Below, piece by piece: positions 56,373 to 64,000 of a stretch of 64,000 bases of DNA. The position numbers were made by a program, and so were the translations under genes. The stretch's first letter is position 1. Every line of letters starts with the position of its first letter. This DNA is from Akkermansia sp. RCC_12PD (GTDB taxonomy: Bacteria > Verrucomicrobiota > Verrucomicrobiia > Verrucomicrobiales > Akkermansiaceae). The notes below the pieces were generated by a model. That model worked only from the letters and a program-made list of their open reading frames with translations. It had not been told where the DNA came from and did no database searches. The stretch lies in contig NZ_CP143889.1 of the NCBI RefSeq assembly GCF_036417355.1, positions 2,852,001 to 2,916,000 of the forward strand, written 5' to 3'.

Positions 56373-56852
56373 TCATTCCTCCCAGTATTTCCATTCTCTA
56401 TTTTCCCAGACGGCCCGGAATTTCTTCCGGTCAGACTCATCGGGTTCATGATAGAGGATATTCACCGGAATTTCCACGTAGTAGGTTCCGCCCGTCCAGT
56501 ACAGCAGCGGAATCAGGATGCCAGGTATTTCGTAACTCCGCGTGCGAGAGACAACCATGTTCCCCTTCATCTGCATGTTGACGACGTGGGCGGAGCTGCT
56601 TTTTCTGAGAGGAATCCCCCGGATGTCCCCGCTGACCGGTTCATAGTCTACGTCTGTAGAGAACACCAGAATATTGGAACTGATATTGCCATACCCCGCC
56701 ACGCGGCAAGCCTTTATCGCTTCCTGACGCAACTCTTCCCTGGCCGTGAAAGAGAGATCGGAAGGGATATAGATTTTCATGGGATTTTCCTGCGTGATGG
56801 CGCAGGATGCAAGAAGGAGGGAAGCCCCCCCGAGGAGAAGAACGGATTTCAT
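56373..56852 (-). CDS. Small lipoprotein of unknown function
   Basis: 159 residues from ATG 56852, giving a lipoprotein signal (KSVLLLGGASLLLASC, lipobox LASC). The mature part contains SFTAREELRQEAIKACRVAG, ILVFSTDVDYEPVSGD and a hydrophobic patch YEIPGILIPLLYWTGGTYYV. No family was recognised. The open frame extends 34 codons upstream, which would bury the signal peptide, so the internal start is preferred. It is a single gene between pgi and ppdK, transcribed leftward. Confidence 0.72.
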   Translation of the reverse strand: MKSVLLLGGASLLLASCAITQENPMKIYIPSDLSFTAREELRQEAIKACRVAGYGNISSNILVFSTDVDYEPVSGDIRGIPLRKSSSAHVVNMQMKGNMVVSRTRSYEIPGILIPLLYWTGGTYYVEIPVNILYHEPDESDRKKFRAVWENREWKYWEE

Positions 56853-56975
56853 GACTATGAGAGAATAGAGAGGACAGGAGAGTACGATGGAACTAATGTT
56901 TTGACGGACGAATGAACGCTTTTCGGTCTTCAGGAACCACGGAGGCGGATTCATAGGGTGATTGTTTTAATAAAT

Positions 56976-57011
56976 AAAAAGCGGACACTTATCAACCAGA
57001 TAAGCGTCCGC
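56976..57011 (-). terminator. Intrinsic terminator of the pgi transcript
   Basis: On the minus strand GCGGACGCTTATC (57011-56999) pairs with GATAAGTGTCCGC (56993-56981) with one G-T pair and a 5-base loop, followed by TTTTTATTTA. It is 24 bases after the pgi stop. Confidence 0.92.
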
Positions 57012-57034
57012 CGGAAGGAATATGTTTTTTATTT

Positions 57035-58573
57035 TTACGCCTTGCAGAAGGTGTCTTCATCCGCACAGGAGGACTGGACCCACTTGACGGAGGAATCACT
57101 GGAGGCGATATGCACCAGGCAGTGGTACACGGCTTCCTGTTCGGCATCCAGCCGGACGGCCACCTGCGCGGCCGTTTCCGGAGCGGAGCCGATGGCTTTC
57201 CGGACTTTCCCCAGCAGGGCCAGGAAGGTTCCGGCGGCTTTTTTGCCGGCTTCCACGCCGGGCTGGTGGTAGGCGTTGATGTTCACCAGGGACGCATAGA
57301 AGGAAACGGCGCGCTCAAAGAGGGCGATCAGCATGCCGAGCGTTTTGGCGTTCACTTCCGGAATGGAAATGGTGATGGAGGAACGTCCGGATTCCGCAAG
57401 AGCCTGGCGCGTACCGCGCAGGAAGCCCTGGAGGAAGTCCCCGCAGGTGGCGCCCGCTTCCACTTCCACCGCGTCCGCGGAGCATTCCCGCACTTCAATG
57501 AAGGTGGCGAAGAAGTTGTTCACGCCGTCGCGGAGCTGCTGCACATACGCGTGCTGGTCCGTGGAACCCTTGTTGCCGTACACGGAAATGCCCTGGAAGA
57601 CTTCATTGCCGTCCAGGTCCAGCCTTTTGCCGAGGGATTCCATGATGAGCTGCTGAAGGTATTTGGAGAAAAGCACCAGGGCATCCTTGTAAGGGAGGAC
57701 CACCATGTCCTTTTCCCCTTTGCCGCCGGTGGCCTTGTACCAGGCCAGGGCCAGCTTCATGGAGGCGTTGCACTTCACGCATTCCCGGCGTGTCTTTTCA
57801 TCCATCAGGCGCGCGCCTTCCAGCATGGCGTCCACGTCCACGCCCTGCAGAGCGGCGGGAACAAGGCCCACTACGGACATGACGGACGTTCGGCCGCCCA
57901 CCCAGTCTTCCATCGGGAAGCGCTTGAGCCAGCCTTCCGCTTCCGCCGTCTTGTCCAGTTTGGAGCCCACGCCCGTAATGGCTACGGCTTGCGCGGCGAA
58001 GTCCAGCGCGTGCTTGTTGAAAAAGTCCTGGGCCACCATCATGCCGTTGCGTGTTTCCGGAGTGCCGCCGGACTTGGAGATGACCACCACCAGCGTTTCT
58101 TCCAGAGGCAGGGATTCCAGCACGCGGTACATGCCGTCCGGGTCCGTATTATCCAGGAAGAACATGTCCAGCCCCGCGGCGGGAATGGCGTCGGCCACCA
58201 GTTCCGGCCCTAGGGCGGAACCGCCGATGCCGATGACGAGGGCCGCGGAGTATTGTTCCGCGCGGGGAGGGGCGATCCTGCCGTCCAGCACGTCCCGTCC
58301 GAAGTCCTTGACGTCCGCCAGAGGGCCGTCAATGGCGGCTTTCAGTTCGGGAGTGGGAGCCAGGGCGGAATTGCGCAGCCAGTAATGGCCCACCATGCGG
58401 CCTTCGTCCGGGTTGGCGACGGCGCCGGATTCCAGCGCCTTCATGTCGGCGAAAGCCTTGTCGATCCTGCCCTGCATGGAGGACAGGAAAGCGTCGTCCA
58501 GCGGCAGTTTGGAAAAATCAAGGGAGATACCCATTTCCGGGTAGCGAACGAGTTGTTGTGCGTATAGGCTCAT
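57035..58573 (-). CDS. pgi: Glucose-6-phosphate isomerase
   Basis: 512 residues, full length for the compact bacterial PGI. Sugar-phosphate-binding motifs are [18 protein letters not shown] and [37 protein letters not shown] carries the active-site region with the catalytic His. It interconverts glucose-6-phosphate and fructose-6-phosphate. It follows the Sel1/TPR gene by 23 bases on the same strand, so they are probably co-transcribed. Confidence 0.94.
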   Translation of the reverse strand: MSLYAQQLVRYPEMGISLDFSKLPLDDAFLSSMQGRIDKAFADMKALESGAVANPDEGRMVGHYWLRNSALAPTPELKAAIDGPLADVKDFGRDVLDGRIAPPRAEQYSAALVIGIGGSALGPELVADAIPAAGLDMFFLDNTDPDGMYRVLESLPLEETLVVVISKSGGTPETRNGMMVAQDFFNKHALDFAAQAVAITGVGSKLDKTAEAEGWLKRFPMEDWVGGRTSVMSVVGLVPAALQGVDVDAMLEGARLMDEKTRRECVKCNASMKLALAWYKATGGKGEKDMVVLPYKDALVLFSKYLQQLIMESLGKRLDLDGNEVFQGISVYGNKGSTDQHAYVQQLRDGVNNFFATFIEVRECSADAVEVEAGATCGDFLQGFLRGTRQALAESGRSSITISIPEVNAKTLGMLIALFERAVSFYASLVNINAYHQPGVEAGKKAAGTFLALLGKVRKAIGSAPETAAQVAVRLDAEQEAVYHCLVHIASSDSSVKWVQSSCADEDTFCKA

Positions 58574-58596
58574 GATAGTAATAGAGTGAGAAAGAA

Positions 58597-59685
58597 TTAT
58601 TTAAGTTTTTTAAGCACGCTTTTCGCCTGCACGTCATCCTGGTCCGCCGCCTTCTGGAACCATTCCCTGGCCTTGGCCGCGTCCTGCTGTACGCCGAAGC
58701 CTTTCTGGTACATGATGCCCATGTTGTACTGTTCGGAGGCATAGCCTTCTTCGGCAGCCCTCTTGCGGCGGTTGAGCTGTTCCTTCGCCTCCGCGGGGGA
58801 CAGGCCCACGGCCCGCGCCGCGTCCGGCCAGGTGTCGCCGTATTTCATGGCGGACGGGGCATAGGCGGCGGCGGCGGCCTTGCGGTTCAGTTCATCGGCC
58901 TTTTTCTTGTCCCGCTTCACGCCGTATTTGCCCAGGTCATAGAGAAACGCCATGCCCCAGTAACCGCGGGGACTGCCCAGTTCCGCCGCCTGCTGGAAGC
59001 ATTCAAAGGCGTCCTCATATTTTTTGGTTCCCATGGAACGGACGGCATCCGCAATATGAAGTTCCGCCTCTTTCAGATCAGGGAATTCCGGAATGGCGGC
59101 CCATTCCCTCTTCAACTCCTCCCGGTCCCTCTTGGATTTGGGAGGCATGCCCGCCGGACCGGAAAGGCGGAATACGGGGAAGTACCCCTCCATGGCCCCC
59201 ATGTTCCCCAGGCCGGACATTAAAAACACGCTGGGAGCCACCCTCCACATGTGCATGTACAGGATGCGCCCTTCCTGCAGGGAATCCTTCGGCAGCCATT
59301 CCGGCATGTTGGAAGGTTCCCCGTACTTTTCCGTCAGGCCCACCAGCAGGGCCTTGTAGGCTGATTTGAGCCTGGTTTCATATTCGGCACCCTTGAATTT
59401 GCTGCGGGAGTAGAAAACGACGCCGCGCAGGCCGCCGGAAGGGTCGTAGTCAAAATTCAGGGAAAAGGTCTGGCCGCCCACGGGCTGCCTGGTCTTGAAC
59501 ACGCCGTTCAGCCCGGTGCGCCCCAGCAGGGCGTCCGTAGGCGGCCCTTCAATCCGCTTGCTCTGCCTCAGCGCTTTCAGCACCTGGTCCTTGTCCATTC
59601 CCGTCTCCAGATTCTCATAAAGGGCGGCAAAGAGATGCGGGCACGCGAACGCAAGAATACTGATGACACAGACTAGTTTTTTCAT
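58597..59685 (-). CDS. Exported Sel1/TPR-repeat protein
   Basis: 362 residues with a signal peptide ([20 protein letters not shown]). Residues ~25-185 form an unrecognised domain ([20 protein letters not shown] resembles SmpA/OmlA-type modules). The C-terminal half has three or four Sel1-like TPR units: [20 protein letters not shown] with [20 protein letters not shown], and [20 protein letters not shown] with [20 protein letters not shown]. Such repeats bind proteins in the periplasm. It lies 23 bases upstream of pgi, an unexpected partner; no functional link is known. Confidence 0.82.
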   Translation of the reverse strand: MKKLVCVISILAFACPHLFAALYENLETGMDKDQVLKALRQSKRIEGPPTDALLGRTGLNGVFKTRQPVGGQTFSLNFDYDPSGGLRGVVFYSRSKFKGAEYETRLKSAYKALLVGLTEKYGEPSNMPEWLPKDSLQEGRILYMHMWRVAPSVFLMSGLGNMGAMEGYFPVFRLSGPAGMPPKSKRDREELKREWAAIPEFPDLKEAELHIADAVRSMGTKKYEDAFECFQQAAELGSPRGYWGMAFLYDLGKYGVKRDKKKADELNRKAAAAAYAPSAMKYGDTWPDAARAVGLSPAEAKEQLNRRKRAAEEGYASEQYNMGIMYQKGFGVQQDAAKAREWFQKAADQDDVQAKSVLKKLK

Positions 59686-59779
59686 ATAAGAAGCAATGGG
59701 CGGTTTCCTATCAAAGGGGCATGGTTTTCAAAAGAATAAAATGCGTCAGCGCAGGTGAGGAAAATTTTTCATAAAATAT

Positions 59780-60673
59780 TCACTTCCAGTCCACCCACAG
59801 TCTTTTCAGATAATCCTCCCCCGTAAAGTCCGCAGGCATGGGATCATGGGTGAGGCGGGCCCCGGGAGCGGCGGCCTCCACCATCCTGCGGAAGTCGGAA
59901 TGGCTCAGCTTGCGGCAATTGCTGGTGCACAGCATCCAGCCGTCCCGCTCCAGGCATTTCCGCGCCAGGGAGACGAGTTCACCGTAATGGGATTCCACCC
60001 GGAACACCCCGCCCCTGTCGTCCCGAGAAAAAGTGGGGGGGTCCAGAATGATGCCGTGGAAGGTTCGGCCCTGTCTGGCGAACCGTTCCAGCCAGTGAAG
60101 CACGTCCCCCTTGCAGAAGTACTGGCCGGCGGGGTCCATCCCGTTCAGCCTGAAATTTTCCCTGGCCCATTCCAGGCACGGCTGGGCCAGGTCCAGTGTA
60201 GTCGTCTGCGCGCCGCCCAGGGCGGCATAAACGGAAAAAGCCCCCGTGTAGGCGAAGGTGTTCAGCACTTTCATGCCCGGCCTGCTCCGTTCCCGCACCC
60301 GGCGGCGGTGGTCGCGCTGGTCCAGAAAGATTCCCTGGGAGTAACCCGCGGACATGTCCAGCCTGAACAGAACGCCCTGTTCCTCCGCCTCAAATTGCAG
60401 GGGAAGGACCGGTCCGGCAATCTGGATGGGCACCTCCTTCTGATTCTGTTCCAGACGCTTGTTAAATACGGGAACATCAAGTCCAGCGAGCTCCTTCCTC
60501 AAATTCACGGGAACGGCACAGTCACGCGTGGAAACCAGAATGCGATCTCCCAGGCGGTCCACAAACACGTCAGGATAGCCATCCCCTTCCCCGTCAATCA
60601 CGCGGAAAATATCAGTACGCGGGGGAATCAGTCCTTTCTTGTATTCCAGGCAATGGCGGTACGTGCGGCTCAC
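59780..60673 (-). CDS. Class I SAM-dependent rRNA methyltransferase (RlmI/RlmK-like)
   Basis: 297 residues. SAM-binding motif I is LNTFAYTGAFSVYAALGGA with the acidic residue in TTLDLAQPCLEWA. The catalytic loop is IILDPPTFSRDD, and CTSNCRKLSH is the Cys-containing tail. The N-terminus has GDGYPDVFVDRLGDRILV and SAGYSQGIFLDQRDHRRRV, which places it in the RlmI family of cytosine-5 23S rRNA methyltransferases, though without a full PUA domain. The target base is inferred only. It is monocistronic; the upstream 305 bases show no gene. Confidence 0.85.
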   Translation of the reverse strand: MSRTYRHCLEYKKGLIPPRTDIFRVIDGEGDGYPDVFVDRLGDRILVSTRDCAVPVNLRKELAGLDVPVFNKRLEQNQKEVPIQIAGPVLPLQFEAEEQGVLFRLDMSAGYSQGIFLDQRDHRRRVRERSRPGMKVLNTFAYTGAFSVYAALGGAQTTTLDLAQPCLEWARENFRLNGMDPAGQYFCKGDVLHWLERFARQGRTFHGIILDPPTFSRDDRGGVFRVESHYGELVSLARKCLERDGWMLCTSNCRKLSHSDFRRMVEAAAPGARLTHDPMPADFTGEDYLKRLWVDWK

Positions 60674-60978
60674 GGCACGGAGAGACTACGGAATTTGACC
60701 GCCGGGGGCAATGGCAAAAGCAGGGAAAATGGATTCTGAAACAATCTTCTCGTGCCGGCAGAGAAAACCATGTTCCGCACACCATCCATTTCCCCGGATT
60801 ATTCCGGGGCATGCCGCCAGCCGGGCGGAATGCTTTCCATTCTTCTCCATGCGGCCCCCGCCACTTTTACACTGAAAAACTTCCTCTTAATTCTGAAAAA
60901 ATAATTGAAAAATAGTCACTTATTTAAAATTCCAACAAATTCATAAAGCACAAGCAGAAGATATCATCCCTTTCCCGC
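60674..60978. other. Intergenic region, nothing recognised
   Basis: The GC-rich part near 60674-60870 turns AT-rich up to 60978. It contains the promoter of the leftward methyltransferase and possibly that of the decayed gene to the right. No RNA gene or repeat was seen. Confidence 0.5.
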
Positions 60979-61401
60979 ATGAAAAAATATTCCTTGCATC
61001 CTTTTTTCTGATACCCTCCCTTTTTTCTGCCGTCCCGGCGGCAGACGGCAATCCCCCCGGAAACAAGAAGATAAAAATAGAGAAGATCTACTGCGGAGAC
61101 AGAACTTTTTCCTTCAAGCTCCCGGTGGAAGGAAAAATCCTCACGCCTCTGGAAGTTGAGGAAGGGGAAACCATCTTCATCGGCGTCCATTCAGGCAAGC
61201 CCTGTCCGTTTTAAGATTCTGCCGTTTCCACCAAGGATGAAAAACTCTCACAGGGAAATCTGGATACCCATGAAATTTCCGTGCTTTTATCCCGTTATCA
61301 GCCACCCACGCCATGAAGGCGGCCCGGCACATGATCCGGAAATATTTCCGAACATCAACCGTTTAGAGGACGGCTCCTTTAAAGCCCGTTCCAACCGCTG
61401 A
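60979..61401 (+). pseudogene. Decayed small secreted protein (frameshift plus in-frame stop)
   Basis: ATG 60979 is followed by a run of six As. If one A is added the frame reads M-K-K-IFLASFFLIPSLFSAVPA, a perfect signal peptide, then ADGNPPGNKKIKIEKIYCGD, RTFSFKLPVEGKILTPLEVE and GETIFIGVHSGKPCPF before a TAA at 61212. In the same frame beyond the stop it still looks coding (STKDEKLSQGNLDTHEISVL) up to a TGA at 61314. A further frame change would reach DPEIFPNINRLEDGSFKARS, ending at 61401. Two or three lesions point to a true pseudogene. The parent family is not recognised. As read, none of it can be exported. Confidence 0.5.
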
Positions 61402-61695
61402 ACGGCGACCTGCCTTCCGGGGACGCAGCAAACAGCCGGAGAAGCTTTGATTTTTTTTGAAGGAAGAGCTCTTCCGGCAGCCCCTCTTCAAATCGAGCAA
61501 TGAAGTTTCCAAGCGCATTTTATCCTGTCTTTCCTGAATAATTTCCTGCGGAAATTCCTGTAAGAACAACGTTTCCTTTCTTCTCCTCCCGGTATATTTG
61601 GCGCCTTCCGCGACATCGGGCAGCACGGAATTATTCCCAGATATGAGTAAGGCATCTTTTTCCCCGTCTCGTAAATATCACCCGGTCCGGGAATA

Positions 61696-62422
61696 TCAGG
61701 GTCTGCGCCGACGCACCATCAGAACGGCCACGCCAAGCACCCCCAGGGATGCCGCAGCCGGTTCGGGAACCACGGAGAAGGCCATGGCCGCCACACCGGC
61801 TTTCTGCCCCCCCAATGCGAAAATCAAGCGTGTCCGATGTTGCCGTTCCCGTCCATTTGACCAGCGTCAGCTTGTTGTTCGCAAAAGAAGGAACTGCAGA
61901 GAACCCCGTTCCATCCGTGGCGGCGTATTCAAAGGAACCCGTTCCTCCGGTGACGGTTGTAGCTCCGGGAGTAACAGCTATACTGGAAACGAACATATAA
62001 AAGGTTATGGTGTCCCCTGCCGTCAATCCGCCTAGCTGGACGGAGGATGTCGTGGAACCGCCGGCTCCGGGATTCATGAATGTAGACAGCGCTCCATAGT
62101 CGAAAGAACCAAGGGTATTGACCAAGTCCGTCATCGCGGCCTCGTTCTGGTAATAGGCGTAATAAGGGGGGTCTCCTTCTCCGGGAGTGATGGCAGTGAC
62201 ATTGGTGTTAAAGAAGTTCCCGCCGCTTTTAACGATTTTAAGCGTGTAGGGAGTACCGTTTCCCGAAGCATCCTGAAGCTGCAATTCAGCCGCGCTGTTG
62301 GACGTATACTGATTCATGCCGGGCCTTCCCGTGCCGTCCCTGTACACATCCACCAAGACGGAAGCCGCCTGTGCAAGGGGAAAAAACCCTCCGGCCATAA
62401 GTAAAAATAATGTTTTCTTCAT
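61696..62422 (-). pseudogene. PEP-CTERM surface protein, frameshifted at a G7 run
   Basis: ATG 62422 gives the signal peptide MKKTLFLLMAGGFFPLAQAA and a beta-rich Ser/Thr/Gly-rich body (VLVDVYRDGTGRPGMNQYTS to SDTLDFRIGG). At seven Gs (C7 at 61807-61813 on +) the frame is lost and the read-through frame runs on to 61631 without sense. Removing one G gives QKAGVAAMAFSVVPEPAAAS, then LGVLGVAVLMVRRRRP and a stop at 61696, a classic PEP-CTERM tail (VPEP, hydrophobic helix, basic end) recognised by exosortase. The intact protein would be 241 residues and surface-sorted. As read it lacks the sorting signal. Whether this is phase variation, decay or a base-call error is open. Confidence 0.8.
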
Positions 62423-62510
62423 GGTTTCCAGCTTTTGTGAAAGATGAAAACAAATGTAGGGATTTTGAATCCGAAACACGTCATAAATACTATTTTTTCA
62501 TATTCTTACG

Positions 62511-62538
62511 AAAAAAACACCCCCGTATAGTCGGGGTG
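62511..62538 (-). terminator. Small hairpin with T run upstream of the PEP-CTERM gene
   Basis: On the minus strand CACCCC (62538-62533) pairs with GGGGTG (62523-62518), followed by seven Ts (A7 at 62511-62517 on +). It could be a second terminator after the mutase or an attenuator in the leader of the PEP-CTERM gene. Confidence 0.5.
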
Positions 62539-62629
62539 AAGAACCAAGCTCCGCACCTCTTGTTTATTTTTATAACTTTTTATTTTTCATCTTTTCTTGT
62601 TGACACCGGATTCAAAATCCGCGTTGAGT

Positions 62630-62662
62630 AAAAAAGAGGCCGGATCAAATGATCCGGCCTCT
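62630..62662 (-). terminator. Intrinsic terminator of the methylmalonyl-CoA mutase gene
   Basis: A perfect 13-base stem AGAGGCCGGATCA (62635-62647) / TGATCCGGCCTCT (62650-62662) with a 2-base loop; reading leftward it runs into TTTTTT. It lies 34 bases after the mutase stop. Confidence 0.92.
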
Positions 62663-62695
62663 GGTTTTCAATTTGTTCCGCGAACAGCGTTTTCG

Positions 62696-64000
62696 TTAGT
62701 CGGCGTATTGTTCGTTGAGGGCTTCCATGATTTCCTTGGAGGCTTCCGGAATATTCGTACCGGGGCCGAAGATGGCTACGGCTCCGTGTTCCCTGAGGAA
62801 GTCGTAGTCCTGGGCGGGAATGACGCCGCCGCAGAAGACCATGATGTCCGGACGCCCCTGCTTCTGGAGTTCTTCCACCAGGGCGGGCAGAAGCACCTTG
62901 TGGCCTGCGGCCAGGGAGCTCATGCCGATCATGTGCACGTCGTTTTCAATCGCCATTTTGGCGGTTTCCTCCGGCGTCTGGAAGAGCGGGCCTACGTCCA
63001 CGTCGAAGCCGAGGTCGGCATAGGCGGAGGAGACCACCTTGGCGCCGCGGTCGTGGCCGTCCTGGCCCATTTTGGCAACGAGGATGCGGGGACGGCGCCC
63101 CGTGCGTTCGGCGAAGTCGTCCGTCATCTTGCGGACTTCCTCCACCAGCGGATCTTGACCATAGGATTGTGCGTACACGCCGGTAATGAGTTTAATTGGA
63201 GCTTTGTGCCGCCCGAAGTGCTTTTCCAGGGCGGAGGAAATTTCACCCAGAGAGGCGCGAGCCTTGGCCGCCTTGATGGCGAGGTCAAGGAGGTTGCCTT
63301 CTCCCGTACGGGCGCATTCGGACAGGGCTTCCAGCGCGGCTTCGCACGCAGCGGAGTCGCGTTCAGCACGCAGTTTCTGCAGGCGGGCGATCTGGGCGTC
63401 CCGGACGGTGGTGTTGTCCACTTCCAGAATGTCGATTTTTTCCTCCTGCTCCAGACGGTACTTGTTGACACCGATGATGGGCTCCTTGCCGGAGTCAATG
63501 GCCGCCTGGCGGCGGGCCGCGGCTTCTTCAATGCGCATCTTGGGCAGCCCGGTTTCAATGGCCTTGGCCATGCCGCCGAGTTTTTCCACTTCCTGAAGGT
63601 GGGCCCAGCCCTTGCGGATGAGCTCGTTGGTGAGGTATTCCACGTAGTAGGAACCGCCCCACGGATCGATGACCTTGCAGATGGTGGTTTCATCCTGCAG
63701 GTGGAGCTGGGTGTTGCGGGCAATGCGGGCGGAGAAGTCCGTCGGCAGGGCGATCGCCTCGTCCAGGGAGTTGGTGTGCAGGGACTGCGTATGGCCGCAG
63801 GCGGCGGCCAGGGCTTCAATGCAGGTGCGGGTCACGTTGTTGAACGGGTCCTGCTCCGTGAGGGACCAGCCGGAAGTCTGGGAGTGCGTGCGCAGGGCCA
63901 GGGACTTCGGGTTCTTGGGGTTGAACTGCTTGATGAGCTTGGCCCACAGCACGCGCGCGGCGCGCATCTTGGCCACTTCCATGAAGTAGTTCTTGCCCTG
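62696..64000 (-). CDS. scpA: Methylmalonyl-CoA mutase, C-terminal part (5' end outside window)
   Basis: The frame is open through base 64000 (codons upstream of 63982 read QGKNYF), so the gene continues to the right. The visible ~434 residues hold the end of the substrate barrel ([40 protein letters not shown], then GSYYVEYLT) and a linker. The cobalamin-binding domain follows, with the base-off motif D-x-H-x-x-G in [15 protein letters not shown], then [20 protein letters not shown] and [10 protein letters not shown]. It isomerises succinyl-CoA and methylmalonyl-CoA with adenosylcobalamin, a step in propionate formation. Its chaperone MeaB is in this window but far away. The domain order is that of the large catalytic subunit. 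Confidence 0.95.
   Translation of the reverse strand, partial: QGKNYFMEVAKMRAARVLWAKLIKQFNPKNPKSLALRTHSQTSGWSLTEQDPFNNVTRTCIEALAAACGHTQSLHTNSLDEAIALPTDFSARIARNTQLHLQDETTICKVIDPWGGSYYVEYLTNELIRKGWAHLQEVEKLGGMAKAIETGLPKMRIEEAAARRQAAIDSGKEPIIGVNKYRLEQEEKIDILEVDNTTVRDAQIARLQKLRAERDSAACEAALEALSECARTGEGNLLDLAIKAAKARASLGEISSALEKHFGRHKAPIKLITGVYAQSYGQDPLVEEVRKMTDDFAERTGRRPRILVAKMGQDGHDRGAKVVSSAYADLGFDVDVGPLFQTPEETAKMAIENDVHMIGMSSLAAGHKVLLPALVEELQKQGRPDIMVFCGGVIPAQDYDFLREHGAVAIFGPGTNIPEASKEIMEALNEQYAD

Noticed and set aside
62599-62627. tRNA-Leu(CAA)-like anticodon arm (CCGGATTCAAAATCCGC)
   Set aside because: Only the arm matches; there is no acceptor stem, D arm or T arm around it. It could be a chance hairpin or a small remnant, which is not enough to call.

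Overview
The window looks like a chromosomal segment of an Akkermansia-type verrucomicrobium from the gut mucus niche. This is inferred from content and not from a database search. It carries secreted mucin-glycan hydrolases (two GH20 hexosaminidases, a GH95 fucosidase, a GH16 enzyme). It also has B12-dependent propionate metabolism (methylmalonyl-CoA mutase and its MeaB chaperone), a PEP-CTERM surface protein and moderately high GC with long stop-free shadow frames. Two tRNAs (Gln-TTG, Asp-GTC) are present. No rRNA, CRISPR array, transposase or integrase was seen.

Layout. 1-2.2 kb: 3' end of metH and a split ThrE-type exporter. 2.3-4.4 kb: tRNA-Gln, a strong hairpin and an AT-richer island with one phage-fibre-like/BACON-like protein. 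4.5-7.5 kb: tandem GH20 genes that look like a gene-conversion mosaic. 7.5-13.3 kb: meaB, a Nudix hydrolase, a secreted alkylsulfatase and an acyltransferase. 13.5-18 kb: a leftward set with tRNA-Asp, pyrC, an MBL hydrolase, a DEAD-box helicase (DEVD variant) and a frameshifted ruvC. 18.2-22.9 kb: marR plus an RND efflux pump. 23-31 kb: GH95, a thioredoxin-like lipoprotein, a YwaF-type membrane protein, GH16 and two exported proteins of unknown function. 31.6-35.1 kb: B12-dependent ribonucleotide reductase.

35.4-49.4 kb is a leftward seven-gene cluster, MoxR ATPase - DUF58 - BatA/VWA - VWA - DUF4175 - DUF4159 - a giant HEAT/thioredoxin/CcdA fusion, with junctions that mostly overlap or nearly touch. 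Next come aroE-mutY-aat, also overlapping. Then follows the most unusual locus: a small four-helix-bundle gene bracketed by two nonamer tandem arrays in opposite orientation (7 and 66 units) that share a TGGAC core. The right-hand side holds ppdK, pgi, a Sel1/TPR protein, an rRNA methyltransferase, a decayed small secreted protein, a frameshifted PEP-CTERM protein and the 3' part of methylmalonyl-CoA mutase.

Two themes cross the window. First, cobalamin: MetH, MeaB, NrdJ and methylmalonyl-CoA mutase all need or serve B12. Second, homopolymer lesions: ruvC (G8), the PEP-CTERM gene (G7) and a small secreted protein (A6) are each one base out of frame at a run, and a G10 tract lies just upstream of another exported protein. 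Slipped-strand phase variation and assembly error cannot be told apart from this sequence alone.
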